A stretch of DNA of 64,000 nt from Ferrimonas senticii DSM 18821 (lineage in GTDB: Bacteria > Pseudomonadota > Gammaproteobacteria > Enterobacterales > Shewanellaceae). Positions 52,322 to 61,365 of the stretch are shown in pieces; within the stretch, counting starts at the first letter, position 1, and every line of letters starts with the position of its first letter. The notes under the pieces are model-generated. The model did not search any database. It was not told the origin of the DNA and saw nothing but the letters and a program-made list of their open reading frames with translations. The position numbers and the translations under genes were made by a program. The stretch covers positions 198,915 to 262,914 of the forward strand of contig NZ_KE383899.1 of the NCBI RefSeq assembly GCF_000422665.1. Direction: 5' to 3'.

Positions 52322-54004
52322 ATGAGTTCACGGAACGACCCCAGCCGTCATATCAAGGCGGATACCGGCACCAGCATCAGCTGTAAAAGCTGGCTGACCG
52401 AAGCGGCGATGCGGATGCTGCAAAACAACCTCGATGCCGAGGTCGCCGAAAACCCGCAACAGTTGGTGGTGTATGGCGGCATAGGCCGCGCTGCCCGCGA
52501 TTGGCAGTGCTTCGATACCATCATTGAGGTACTCAAGCGGCTGGAGGATAACCAAACCTTGTTGGTGCAATCCGGCAAACCGGTAGGGGTATTTCCAACT
52601 CATAAAGACGCGCCACGAGTGCTGATCGCCAACTCCAACTTGGTACCGCACTGGGCCAATTGGGAGCACTTTAATCAGCTCGATAAGCAAGGGCTGATGA
52701 TGTACGGCCAGATGACCGCCGGTTCGTGGATCTACATCGGCACCCAAGGGATTGTTCAAGGCACCTACGAAACCTTTGTGGCGATGGCCAAACAACACTT
52801 TGACGGCAATGCCAGCGGCCGCTGGGTGTTGACCGGTGGCCTTGGTGGCATGGGCGGCGCTCAGCCCTTAGCCGCAACCATGGCGGGCTTTTCTTGTTTA
52901 GCGGTGGAATGCGATGAAACCCGCATCGATTTTCGGCTGCGCACCCGCTATCTGGATAAGAAGGCCTACAGCTTGGATGAAGCGCTGGCGCTGATCGATC
53001 AGGCCAATGCTGAGGGCAAACCGGTATCCGTCGGTCTACTGGGCAACTGCGCCGATATCTTCCCCGAGCTGGTGGCGCGCGGCGTGGTTCCCGATGTAGT
53101 CACCGACCAAACCAGCGCCCACGATCCGCTTAACGGTTATCTGCCCAAAGGCTGGACGCTAGAACACGCCAAAGCGATGCGCCTCGAACAGCCCGATGCG
53201 GTGGTTAAGGCCGCCAAAGACTCGATGGCGCTGCAAGTGCAAGCGATGCTGACCCTGCAAGCACGCGGCAGTGCCACCACCGATTACGGCAACAACATCA
53301 GGCAGATGGCGTTCGAACAAGGGGTCGCAAACGCCTTTGATTTCCCCGGCTTTGTGCCCGCCTACATCCGCCCGCTGTTCTGCCAAGGCATTGGCCCGTT
53401 CCGCTGGGTGGCGCTGTCTGGCGATCCCGAGGACATCTACAAAACCGACGCCAAAGTGAAGGAATTAATCCCCGACGATCCGCACCTGCACAACTGGCTG
53501 GATATGGCTCGCGAGCGGATCGCCTTCCAAGGATTGCCCGCCCGCATTTGCTGGATTGGCCTTAAAGATCGCGCCCGCATCGCCGCCGCCTTTAACCAGA
53601 TGGTCAAAGATGGCGAACTGAGCGCGCCGATTGTGATTGGCCGCGACCACTTAGACTCCGGCTCGGTCGCCAGCCCCAACCGCGAAACCGAAGCGATGCT
53701 GGATGGCTCCGATGCGGTTTCCGACTGGCCGCTGCTGAATGCGCTGCTGAACACCGCCGGTGGTGCCACTTGGGTGTCGCTGCATCACGGTGGCGGCGTC
53801 GGTATGGGCTTTAGCCAACACTCTGGAGTGGTGATAGTCGCCGACGGCAGCGATGACGCCGCCGCCCGCATTGGCCGGGTGCTGCACAACGATCCCGCCA
53901 CTGGGGTTATGCGCCACGCCGATGCCGGTTACGACATCGCTAAGCAGTGCGCCAGCGAGCAACAATTGGATCTGCCGATGCTGGCTAAGGAGACGAGCCG
54001 ATGA
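52322..54004 (+). CDS. hutU: Urocanate hydratase
   Basis: A 560-residue urocanase converting urocanate to imidazolonepropionate with NAD+ as an electrophilic cofactor. Motifs are [36 protein letters not shown]-binding [14 protein letters not shown] and the active-site Cys in [16 protein letters not shown] near 350. The last 4 bp overlap hutH (ATGA). Confidence 0.96.
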   Translation: MSSRNDPSRHIKADTGTSISCKSWLTEAAMRMLQNNLDAEVAENPQQLVVYGGIGRAARDWQCFDTIIEVLKRLEDNQTLLVQSGKPVGVFPTHKDAPRVLIANSNLVPHWANWEHFNQLDKQGLMMYGQMTAGSWIYIGTQGIVQGTYETFVAMAKQHFDGNASGRWVLTGGLGGMGGAQPLAATMAGFSCLAVECDETRIDFRLRTRYLDKKAYSLDEALALIDQANAEGKPVSVGLLGNCADIFPELVARGVVPDVVTDQTSAHDPLNGYLPKGWTLEHAKAMRLEQPDAVVKAAKDSMALQVQAMLTLQARGSATTDYGNNIRQMAFEQGVANAFDFPGFVPAYIRPLFCQGIGPFRWVALSGDPEDIYKTDAKVKELIPDDPHLHNWLDMARERIAFQGLPARICWIGLKDRARIAAAFNQMVKDGELSAPIVIGRDHLDSGSVASPNRETEAMLDGSDAVSDWPLLNALLNTAGGATWVSLHHGGGVGMGFSQHSGVVIVADGSDDAAARIGRVLHNDPATGVMRHADAGYDIAKQCASEQQLDLPMLAKETSR

Positions 54005-55536
54005 ACCACATCAATTTAATTCCCGGCACCCTGACCCTGTCACAGTTACGCCAGATCAGCCGCGCCCCCGTATCGTTAACGCTGGACGACAGCGCCATCG
54101 CTGCCATTGAAGCCAGCTGCGCCACCGTCGCCAAAGTGCTGGAGGAAGATCGCACCGTTTATGGCATCAACACCGGTTTTGGCTTGCTGGCCAACACCCG
54201 CATCGCCGCCGACGAGTTAGAGCTGCTGCAACGCTCGATTGTGCTGTCCCACGCCGCCGGCATCGGCCAGTACATGAGTGACGCCACGGTGCGATTGATG
54301 ATGGTGCTGAAGATCAACTCGCTGGCACGGGGGTTCTCGGGGCTGCGGCTGCAAGTGATCAATATGCTGATCACCCTGCTCAATGCCGAGATCTACCCCT
54401 GTGTGCCAGAAAAAGGTTCGGTCGGCGCTTCCGGCGACTTAGCGCCATTGGCACACATGAGCACCCTGCTGCTGGGTGAAGGTTTTGCCCGTCATCAAGG
54501 CGAAGTGCTGCCTTCTGCTGAGGCACTGAAACTGGCGGGGCTAACGCCGATTGCGCTGGCGCCGAAAGAGGGCTTGGCGCTGCTGAACGGCACTCAGGCC
54601 TCGACCGCCTTTGCGCTGGAAGGGCTGTTTAACAGCGAGGATCTGTACGCCGCCGCCACCGTCGCTGGGGCGCTATCAGTGGAAGCCGCCAAAGGTTCAC
54701 GGCGGCCGTTTGATGATCGCATCCATCAGGTACGCGGCCATCAAACTCAGATCGACGCCGCTCACGCCTATCGCCATCTGCTGACCGAACGCAGCGACGT
54801 TGGCGACAGCCACGTCGATTGTGAAAAGGTGCAAGATCCTTATTCACTGCGCTGTCAGCCGCAGGTGATGGGAGCTTGCCTAGAACAGATCCGCAGCGCC
54901 GCCAAGGTGCTGTTGGTGGAAGCCAACGCGGTCTCCGACAACCCGTTGGTGTTTGCCGACGACAACGACATCATCTCCGGCGGCAACTTCCACGCCGAGC
55001 CGGTAGCGATGGCGGCGGACAACTTAGCGCTGGCGATTGCCGAGATTGGCGCCCTATCGGAGCGACGGATGGCACTGCTGATCGACAGCCAAATGACCGG
55101 CCTACCGCCATTTTTGGTCGACAACGGTGGGGTTAACTCCGGCTTTATGATTGCTCAGGTGACCTCGGCGGCACTGGCCAGCGAAAACAAAAGTCTGGCG
55201 CATCCGGCTTCGGTGGACAGCTTGCCAACCTCCGCCAATCAGGAAGATCATGTGTCGATGGCGACCTTTGCCGCGCGGCGGTTACGGGAGATGAGCGACA
55301 ACAGCGCAGGGGTACTGGCAGTAGAGTTACTGGCCGCCTGTCAGGGGCTGGATTTCTTAGCACCGAAGCAAACCAGCGCACCGCTGCAACAGGCCAAAGC
55401 GCAACTGCGAGCGCTGGTGCCGTTCTACGACAAAGATCGCTACTTCGCCCCAGATATCGAAGCCGCCAAACAACTGGTGCAATCCGCCCTCTATAACCAA
55501 GCGATGCCGCCGAAATTACTGCCAAGTTTCGGCTAA
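54001..55536 (+). CDS. hutH: Histidine ammonia-lyase
   Basis: A 511-residue MIO-dependent lyase. The Ala-Ser-Gly triplet that cyclises to MIO is in [14 protein letters not shown] near residue 143. The substrate-site Tyr is in [11 protein letters not shown] near 53, and [14 protein letters not shown] is intact. It deaminates histidine to urocanate. Sixteen bp downstream the second MITE copy begins. Confidence 0.96.
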   Translation: MNHINLIPGTLTLSQLRQISRAPVSLTLDDSAIAAIEASCATVAKVLEEDRTVYGINTGFGLLANTRIAADELELLQRSIVLSHAAGIGQYMSDATVRLMMVLKINSLARGFSGLRLQVINMLITLLNAEIYPCVPEKGSVGASGDLAPLAHMSTLLLGEGFARHQGEVLPSAEALKLAGLTPIALAPKEGLALLNGTQASTAFALEGLFNSEDLYAAATVAGALSVEAAKGSRRPFDDRIHQVRGHQTQIDAAHAYRHLLTERSDVGDSHVDCEKVQDPYSLRCQPQVMGACLEQIRSAAKVLLVEANAVSDNPLVFADDNDIISGGNFHAEPVAMAADNLALAIAEIGALSERRMALLIDSQMTGLPPFLVDNGGVNSGFMIAQVTSAALASENKSLAHPASVDSLPTSANQEDHVSMATFAARRLREMSDNSAGVLAVELLAACQGLDFLAPKQTSAPLQQAKAQLRALVPFYDKDRYFAPDIEAAKQLVQSALYNQAMPPKLLPSFG

Positions 55537-55551
55537 TGCTGTCGTTGTGAT

Positions 55552-55788
55552 TAGGGCGTGTTGACGTTTGGTGTTCAGAATTTGGTCGAGGATAGCGGTC
55601 GTCAATCGAGGACTGCGATTGAAGGCATAGTGGCTCTACGTCGAAATCGTATGACGAAGAGTGACGGCCGCTAGTCCGGCCCTGAAAGGCGCCCATCAGT
55701 AACAATTGGTTGGCTTACCGAGTGCAACTTGCTGTTAAAACACACTACGGTGGGCGCAAAAATATACGGCAAAGGTCAACACGCCCTA
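55552..55788 (-). mobile_element. MITE-like element, copy B
   Basis: 237 bp, inverted relative to copy A (25641-25887), with terminal inverted repeats TAGGGCGTGTTGAC and GTCAACACGCCCTA. The inner block around 55580-55670 is nearly identical to copy A; the other half has diverged. It sits between hutH and mltC and has no coding capacity. Confidence 0.82.
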
Positions 55789-55889
55789 ACTGCACAATCC
55801 CTCTAAGGCGCTGATAAATCAGCGCCTTGTTTGTTGCAGCCAGTCTAGGCACAATCGCCGCTCTCTCTTTTCTGTCTGCGTCCGCGTTT

Positions 55890-56909
55890 ATGCCCTTGCC
55901 ATTGTTACTTTGGTTACTGCTGTGCTTCAGTGTGGTTCTACCCTGCCGTGCCATTCAGTTTGGCGATTACGACAGCGATGTCGCGGCGCTGCTGTGGGAA
56001 TATCTGCATCAGGGCGAATTGCTGGCCACCGATAAACCGACCCAGATGGCGCTGCGCAACAACGGCGCCGACACCTTGGTGGATTTTGAGCAGGGCACCA
56101 TCACCGTCGTGGCCGACAGTCGCGACCAGTTAAAACAGGGGATCGTGCAGATCATTCTAACCCAGTTTGATCCGACCGAAATTGATGCCCAAACCGTCGA
56201 GGATTTTGGACTAGTCAGAAAAAACCAAAAGCCGTTTTTCTACAATCAGATCCGCGACCACGATGGTCAGCCGATTGAATTTGCCTGGCGCGCGGAACGC
56301 TACGCCGACCGCCTGATGACCAAGCTCGGCTGGCGTAACGGCCGACCGCAAGTGCGGATCCCCTTAGTGGCCGAACACACCCAAATTGCCGGTAGCAAAT
56401 ACTTAAGTCTGGCCCGCCAAGCGGGGCAACGTCATGGGATCTCAGTGCCGTTAATGATGGCAATTATGGAAACCGAAAGCGCCTTTAACCCGCTGGCACG
56501 CTCACGCTCAAACGCCTTGGGGCTGATGCAGATCAAAGCCAATACTGCCGGCCGCGATTACTTTGCTTTGATTAAGGGTTACCAACACACGCCATCGGCC
56601 AGCTACCTGTACCAGCCGGCGCAGAACATCGAAACCGCCGCCGGTTATCTGAAGATCTTGAAAACCCGCTACCTGAAAGGGATCTGGAACGCCACCAAGT
56701 TGGAATACGCGATGATCGCCAGTTACAACGGCGGCGCCGGTAACCTGTGGAACAGCTTAGATCGGCGCGGCAACAAAACCAACGCGATCGCCCGCATCAA
56801 CAAGATGACCGAAAAGGAGTTCTATTGGTTCTTAACCAATCGCCACAACCGCGATGAAACCCGCAACTACGTCCGTAAAGTGACCAGTCGTCAGGGCAAA
56901 TACCGCTAG
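55890..56909 (+). CDS. mltC: Membrane-bound lytic murein transglycosylase C
   Basis: A 339-residue protein: hydrophobic signal (1-24, start at 55890), an MltC N-terminal domain (DUF3393-like; LVDFEQGTITVVADSRDQLK) and a C-terminal SLT goose-lysozyme domain with the catalytic Glu in IMETESAFNPLARS and ALGLMQI, then YNGGAGN. It cleaves glycan strands to 1,6-anhydro ends. Unlike E. coli MltC, there is no good lipobox: the candidate is VVLPC with Pro at -1, so it may be soluble or anchored by the uncleaved signal. A longer frame to 55827 exists. Confidence 0.85.
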   Translation: MPLPLLLWLLLCFSVVLPCRAIQFGDYDSDVAALLWEYLHQGELLATDKPTQMALRNNGADTLVDFEQGTITVVADSRDQLKQGIVQIILTQFDPTEIDAQTVEDFGLVRKNQKPFFYNQIRDHDGQPIEFAWRAERYADRLMTKLGWRNGRPQVRIPLVAEHTQIAGSKYLSLARQAGQRHGISVPLMMAIMETESAFNPLARSRSNALGLMQIKANTAGRDYFALIKGYQHTPSASYLYQPAQNIETAAGYLKILKTRYLKGIWNATKLEYAMIASYNGGAGNLWNSLDRRGNKTNAIARINKMTEKEFYWFLTNRHNRDETRNYVRKVTSRQGKYR

Positions 56910-56997
56910 TTGTAAATCTCGCTTGCGCTGCGACATTTACTTCTGGCGATAAATTGTTATCGTCGCTGCACATTTTCGCTGTAATCAACAATCTCTC

Positions 56998-57855
56998 GTG
57001 CATCTGTTACTTCTGGTGACCCTTCTGTGGGCGTTTTCATTTAGCCTGATTGGCGTCTATCTGGCTGGCCAAGTGGACAGCTACTTTTCGGTACTTACCC
57101 GCATCGTCCTCGCCGCATTGGTGTTCTTGCCCTTTATCAAGTGGCGCCAAGTACAGCCCAAGCTCGCCCTGCAGCTGATGGCCATTGGCGCAATCCAGTT
57201 AGGATTGATGTACGTGTTCTACTACCACTCATTCCTGCTGTTGACGGTGCCAGAGGTGCTGATCTTCACCATCTTCACTCCGATCTACATCACCCTGATT
57301 TACGATCTGCTCAAAGGTCGCTTCTCGCCCTACTTCCTGTTTACTGCGGTATTGGCGGTGATCGGCGCGGCGATTATCCGCTACGACGCCATCACCGACG
57401 ATTACTTGCTGGGCTTTGCGGTGGTGCAAGGGGCTAACCTCTGCTTCGCCATCGGCCAAGTCGGCTACAAGGTGTTGATGGAAAACCATGGCGAGGCGGT
57501 CAATCAGCGCAGTACCTTTGGCTTTTTCTACCTCGGCGCGTTGGCAGTGGCACTGCTGCTGTGGGCGGTTAAAGGCGGCGAGCAATACCCAACCACCCTG
57601 ACCCAATGGGGGGTATTGGTCTGGCTGGGAGCGGTCGCTTCTGGGCTGGGCTATTTCCTGTGGAATCGCGGCGCGACCATGGTCAGCAGCGGCCAACTGG
57701 CGGTGATGAATAACCTGCTGATCCCCGCCGGGCTTATCGTCAATCTGCTGATCTGGAATCGCCAAGCGGACTTAACCGCACTGGCGATTGGCGGCGGCAT
57801 TATCGTGCTGTCGATGGTGCTGAATCAGCGCTGGCTGCAACAGCGGACGCAATAG
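56998..57855 (+). CDS. EamA/DMT-superfamily transporter
   Basis: A 285-residue membrane protein with ten predicted TM helices as two EamA repeats (about 1-135 and 145-280), starting at GTG 56998. The first repeat has the WAFSFSLIGVYLAGQ N-terminus and the second a GALAVALLLWA-type helix. The substrate is unknown; family members export amino acids, amines or other metabolites. It converges on msrA with 4 bp between the stops. Confidence 0.82.
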   Translation: MHLLLLVTLLWAFSFSLIGVYLAGQVDSYFSVLTRIVLAALVFLPFIKWRQVQPKLALQLMAIGAIQLGLMYVFYYHSFLLLTVPEVLIFTIFTPIYITLIYDLLKGRFSPYFLFTAVLAVIGAAIIRYDAITDDYLLGFAVVQGANLCFAIGQVGYKVLMENHGEAVNQRSTFGFFYLGALAVALLLWAVKGGEQYPTTLTQWGVLVWLGAVASGLGYFLWNRGATMVSSGQLAVMNNLLIPAGLIVNLLIWNRQADLTALAIGGGIIVLSMVLNQRWLQQRTQ

Positions 57856-57859
57856 CCCG

Positions 57860-58339
57860 CTAAGCGCGCTTGTAGCGATGCAGCAGCGATTTCGGTAAGT
57901 GACAAATGTCATCAGGACAGCGGCTTAGCCTGTCCTGATGTTGCTCATCACTGCGGACGAAATTGGTCAGCGGCAACACCTCAACGACTACTCGTTCGGC
58001 ATCGTCACGCTTGGCGATAAAATCTTTGGCTTCGACCAGATGTCGCGGATCCGTGCTGTACACCCCGGTGCGGTATTTATGGCCGAGATCCGGCCCCTGC
58101 TGGTCGATGCTGTAGGGATCGATGATCTCAAACAGATGCGCCACTAACTGCGCCACCGAGGTCTGCTGCGGCTCAAATTCAACCCGAACGCACTCAGCGT
58201 AACCATCGTAATCACCGCGAGTGCTATTGCTGCTGCCATTGGCACGACCCGCTTCGGTATTAATAACTCCCGGCAGATAACGCACAAACTCCTGCACGCC
58301 CCACAGGCAGCCACCAGCCAAATAGATCTGTTGCATCAC
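57860..58339 (-). CDS. msrA: Peptide methionine sulfoxide reductase MsrA
   Basis: A 159-residue MsrA. The active-site motif reads GCLWGVQE (GCFWG in most), with the catalytic Cys near residue 11. DYDGYAECVRVEF and LFEIIDPYSIDQQGPDLGHKYRTG follow, and a C-terminal Cys in DDICHLP is probably resolving. It reduces methionine-S-sulfoxide. The start may be either of two adjacent Met codons. Confidence 0.92.
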   Translation of the reverse strand: MMQQIYLAGGCLWGVQEFVRYLPGVINTEAGRANGSSNSTRGDYDGYAECVRVEFEPQQTSVAQLVAHLFEIIDPYSIDQQGPDLGHKYRTGVYSTDPRHLVEAKDFIAKRDDAERVVVEVLPLTNFVRSDEQHQDRLSRCPDDICHLPKSLLHRYKRA

Positions 58340-58628
58340 CGGACTTCCTTAACAATTCAGAGCCGCAAGTGTATCTGTTGTTATCGCCGTTTTCCCAGAT
58401 ACGACAAAGGCCCGTCGATTTCTCTACGAGCCTTTGCGAAATATGGTGGGATGTGAATGTACGCGAACACCACGACGAACAGCGACCTTACGCCACGCCG
58501 TCGCCCTTCACTGTCCCCCTAAGCTGCACCGCGCTTAGCTCATGCCACATTAACCCGCCATACTCCCAATGGAGATAATTTACCTATAGTCTCTAGGGGA
58601 ATTGATACGTACACAATAAGGTCAAGGA

Positions 58629-60197
58629 ATGAACAAGTGTATTTTGTATTTATTGAGCCTACTTTGGCTCACCGGCTGCGCCACCATCAAAAAAGATTTG
58701 GATGTAGATGTCCCCATCATAAACGCCATCGCGCTTGAAGACGTGAGCACGGTAGAAGCGCTGATTAAGCAAGATCCCGGTCTATTAAACACATACCATC
58801 GACATACCGGCGGCGCGGCCTTGATCAATGAGCTGAATAAGAAAGGCGTTATGGAGGTTATGCCAGAACACACCTGGTCTCTGGTAAATATGGCGTGGTA
58901 CAGCGAGCTAAAGTTGACGCCACTTGCTTGGAGTGTCTATCTGAAAAAGCCCACGGTGACGCAGTTGCTGTTTGATTTAGGCGCCGATCCAACCTTTCCC
59001 CACGCGGTTCACAAGAACCGATCGGGCACCGAAATACCCTTAAGCCTGTATGCGCTCATCGACCCCAAGCTGGAGAACGAACGCGACGTGGCGCTTGGCA
59101 ACACATTGTTTGAGAACGATTATTTTGCCAACAATGTGTATTTTGCTCATGTTAATTGTAGCAGAAGTTACGGCAGATACTCTCGCCTCGACTATGTTGA
59201 TTTTTTTCCGCTAATCTCGTACTTCGTTTGCACCCGCAACCCATCGGCGCACTATGATTCGGGCGAACCGGACCTTAATGTTGCCGACATCAAACAATGG
59301 GAGTCGTGGGGCTTCCGTTTCAGTGATAAACCAAGCATGCACCATCAGGCTTTCCTGGGCCATCTTTTGCTGGATTTCTATATCGGCAATAACACGGTCG
59401 AATCGCCGCAGGAGTTTAACAACTACCTCTATGAGCAGGATCGCTATGGCCGGATACTGTGGGGCAAGAAAGATGGCTATGGCCACACCGCCATCGAACA
59501 TCGACTCGAGCAATTTGAGCAGTTCAACAAGCAACGCAACCATTATTATCAGCTCAGCCTTCGGACATTCGGCCACATCAAATCCCTTAACCACGGCACC
59601 AATAACTGGCGTGACATGGACGCCATCCTTGCTGATAACCCACAAATGCTGAGCCACCTCAATGGCGCCATCAAAAAGTACAATCAATACGCCAAGGCCG
59701 AGCGACAGAAGCACCTAAACGCCAAAGCCAGTGAGCCAAGCCTATTTAACAACGTGATGAAGGCGGCGATCGTGGGCACGACTTACGGGATTGCTCAAGA
59801 CGCCGGCTTAAATGCTACTCAGGTTGCTGACTTAACCGGTTCGGTAGCGGTCGATATGTTTGTTAATGATGGCCAGCCAGTACAAACCAACGAACTGCAA
59901 CAGCAAGCCCAAGCCGCCGCAAAGGCCAGCAGCCATGCTGCACCGTCCCCTGAGGCCGCCACTAATGAGGCCGAGCTACTAGCCAAAGTCAAAGCGCAGT
60001 GCAGCTTAAGTAATTATCGGGAAACAGCGTATTCCGACGATGATCACGGGATTCATTATTGCAAGGCGGCGTTTGTCGCTACCTGCTTTAAGGACTTGGG
60101 CCATCGCGTAGAACAGCAAAACTCGATGATCGAGAAAAACTGCAGTGCCTTGCAATCACTTGAGGACGGCACGCCCAGCTGCCGCTATTGCCCTTAA
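58629..60197 (+). CDS. Large lipoprotein with ankyrin-like repeats, unknown
   Basis: A 522-residue protein with a lipoprotein signal (lipobox LTGC, Cys17). Residues 30-60 and 95-115 resemble ankyrin repeats (INAIALEDVSTVEALIKQDP; TPLAWSVYLKKPTVTQLLFD, then LGADP). The middle (about 130-380) is rich in Tyr, Asn and His without a family I know. An Ala/Gln-rich linker leads to a cysteine-rich C-terminus (CSLSNY, HYCKAAFVATC, CRYC) likely to form disulfides. AAGGA lies before the ATG. Composition is more AT-rich than its neighbours, suggesting an accessory gene. Confidence 0.65.
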   Translation: MNKCILYLLSLLWLTGCATIKKDLDVDVPIINAIALEDVSTVEALIKQDPGLLNTYHRHTGGAALINELNKKGVMEVMPEHTWSLVNMAWYSELKLTPLAWSVYLKKPTVTQLLFDLGADPTFPHAVHKNRSGTEIPLSLYALIDPKLENERDVALGNTLFENDYFANNVYFAHVNCSRSYGRYSRLDYVDFFPLISYFVCTRNPSAHYDSGEPDLNVADIKQWESWGFRFSDKPSMHHQAFLGHLLLDFYIGNNTVESPQEFNNYLYEQDRYGRILWGKKDGYGHTAIEHRLEQFEQFNKQRNHYYQLSLRTFGHIKSLNHGTNNWRDMDAILADNPQMLSHLNGAIKKYNQYAKAERQKHLNAKASEPSLFNNVMKAAIVGTTYGIAQDAGLNATQVADLTGSVAVDMFVNDGQPVQTNELQQQAQAAAKASSHAAPSPEAATNEAELLAKVKAQCSLSNYRETAYSDDDHGIHYCKAAFVATCFKDLGHRVEQQNSMIEKNCSALQSLEDGTPSCRYCP

Positions 60198-60373
60198 ACC
60201 ACCGACTAGATTATCCGCCAGCCTCAGCAGAAGAAGCTGGCGGATATGAACGCCATTAATAACGGCTTAATGGGCCGGCTCCCGTTAATAGGAACTCCCC
60301 CCAATTTGGCCGCACTCCACCAATCCATCATCACTCGGCGTCGCTGCAACACCACATTGGACGTTATCAGATA

Positions 60374-60414
60374 CAAAAAAGCCCCAAAACCTTGAACATT
60401 AAGGCTTTGAGGCT
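60374..60414 (-). terminator. Terminator behind the tRNA remnant
   Basis: AGCCCCAAAACCTT (60380-60393) pairs with AAGGCTTTGAGGCT (60401-60414) allowing G-U pairs. On the minus strand it is followed by TTTTTTGTAT, as expected for the original terminator of a tRNA gene. Confidence 0.75.
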
Positions 60415-60452
60415 AATTTTATCGTCCAGAAAAAACCGACGAAATCTGAATT

Positions 60453-60483
60453 TGGTGGCCCCTGGGGGACTTGACCAACCCCC
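60453..60483 (-). other. Damaged tRNA 3' end (probable attachment site)
   Basis: On the minus strand the sequence runs GGGGG TTGGTCAAGT CCCCC A GGGGCCA CCA: a T-arm, acceptor 3' strand and encoded CCA. The T-loop has 10 instead of 7 bases, and no D-arm, anticodon arm or 5' half exists upstream. It is not a functional tRNA. Such 3' fragments are typical att sites left by integrases; the island would extend rightward. Confidence 0.6.
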
Positions 60484-60638
60484 TGAATTAGCTGATTTTA
60501 CTGAATCCTTAGTTTCAGAAATTCAAATCGTGTATCCAATCGTGTACCAAAAAAATCTTGCTGGGTGCTAAAGGAACAGGCCTTATCGAGCTTGCCCTAA
60601 TCAAAGGCATCAATCAGATGGCCAGTTTTAGCCTGCCA

Positions 60639-61355
60639 CTAAAATCCCAAACGCTCCGCATTATCTCGCAGCCATTCACGACATTCGACATAGTCGGGGA
60701 TCACCCGTTCCAGCTCTTTCCAGAACTTCGGCGAATGATCATGGTGTTTTAGATGACACAGTTCATGGGCCACTACGTAATCCACGATGCGGTTCGGGGC
60801 CATCACGATGACCCAGTTAAACTCGATATCCCCCTTGGCTGTGCAGCTTCCCCAGCGGCTTTTGAAGGTCTTCACCGACACTGACTTGGGCTCCACGCCA
60901 ATCATCTGGGCATAGCGCGCAGACTTCTCCCGCAGCTTGCTGTGCGCATGACTGCGATACCAGCGCGCCAAGGAGTTGCGTACCGCTTTGGCTGTGTCCA
61001 CATGCTCAGGCACCGTTACTTGCAACCGACCTTGCAACAACTTGGTCGGCGCATAGGGGCCAGAATCCACCTTCAAGCGATAGTTGCGGCCAAGGTAGGG
61101 GAAAGCCTCACCGGAGACGAAAGACCTGTTACTGGGCGGTACAGCGACCTGATGGCGGGCAATCTTATCAATGATCCACTGATGCTTGTCCTTCAGTAAC
61201 CGGGCAATGCGCTCCAGTTCCAACTGTTGCGGCACCACCACACACACCTCGCCATCCTCCACCTGGATGGAAGCAGTCTTGCGCCGCGCAGTGCGGCGCA
61301 CTTCAGCAACATAACCTTCGGCCTGGATATATTCCGGTGCTCTAACGGGGCTCAT
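60639..61355 (-). CDS. SprT-like/YgjP-type zinc metalloprotease
   Basis: A 238-residue protein of the M48/DUF45 family. The zinc motif HELCHLKHHDHSPKFW (HExxH with a downstream His) lies near residues 190-205, and KTFKSRWGSCTAKGDIEFNW (about 158-177) is the family hallmark. The start at 61355 lies 10 bp after the hsdR stop and has GGAAAG upstream. It is probably in one operon with hsdR, a frequent pairing in type I restriction loci, though its role there is unknown. Confidence 0.85.
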   Translation of the reverse strand: MSPVRAPEYIQAEGYVAEVRRTARRKTASIQVEDGEVCVVVPQQLELERIARLLKDKHQWIIDKIARHQVAVPPSNRSFVSGEAFPYLGRNYRLKVDSGPYAPTKLLQGRLQVTVPEHVDTAKAVRNSLARWYRSHAHSKLREKSARYAQMIGVEPKSVSVKTFKSRWGSCTAKGDIEFNWVIVMAPNRIVDYVVAHELCHLKHHDHSPKFWKELERVIPDYVECREWLRDNAERLGF

Positions 61356-61365
61356 TTCTTTCCAA

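Larger units (their letters stand above)
60198..60638. other. Gene-free stretch at an island boundary
   Basis: 441 bp. It contains a minus-strand terminator (60374-60414), the tRNA 3' remnant (60453-60483) and, to its right, a stretch with the near-duplicate words ATCGTGTATCC and ATCGTGTACC (60525-60550) of the kind found at integration junctions. No gene is supported. Confidence 0.55.

Noticed and set aside
60453-60483. A functional tRNA gene
   Set aside because: Only the T-arm, acceptor 3' strand and CCA can be drawn, and the T-loop is three bases too long; no anticodon or D-arm exists upstream on the minus strand.
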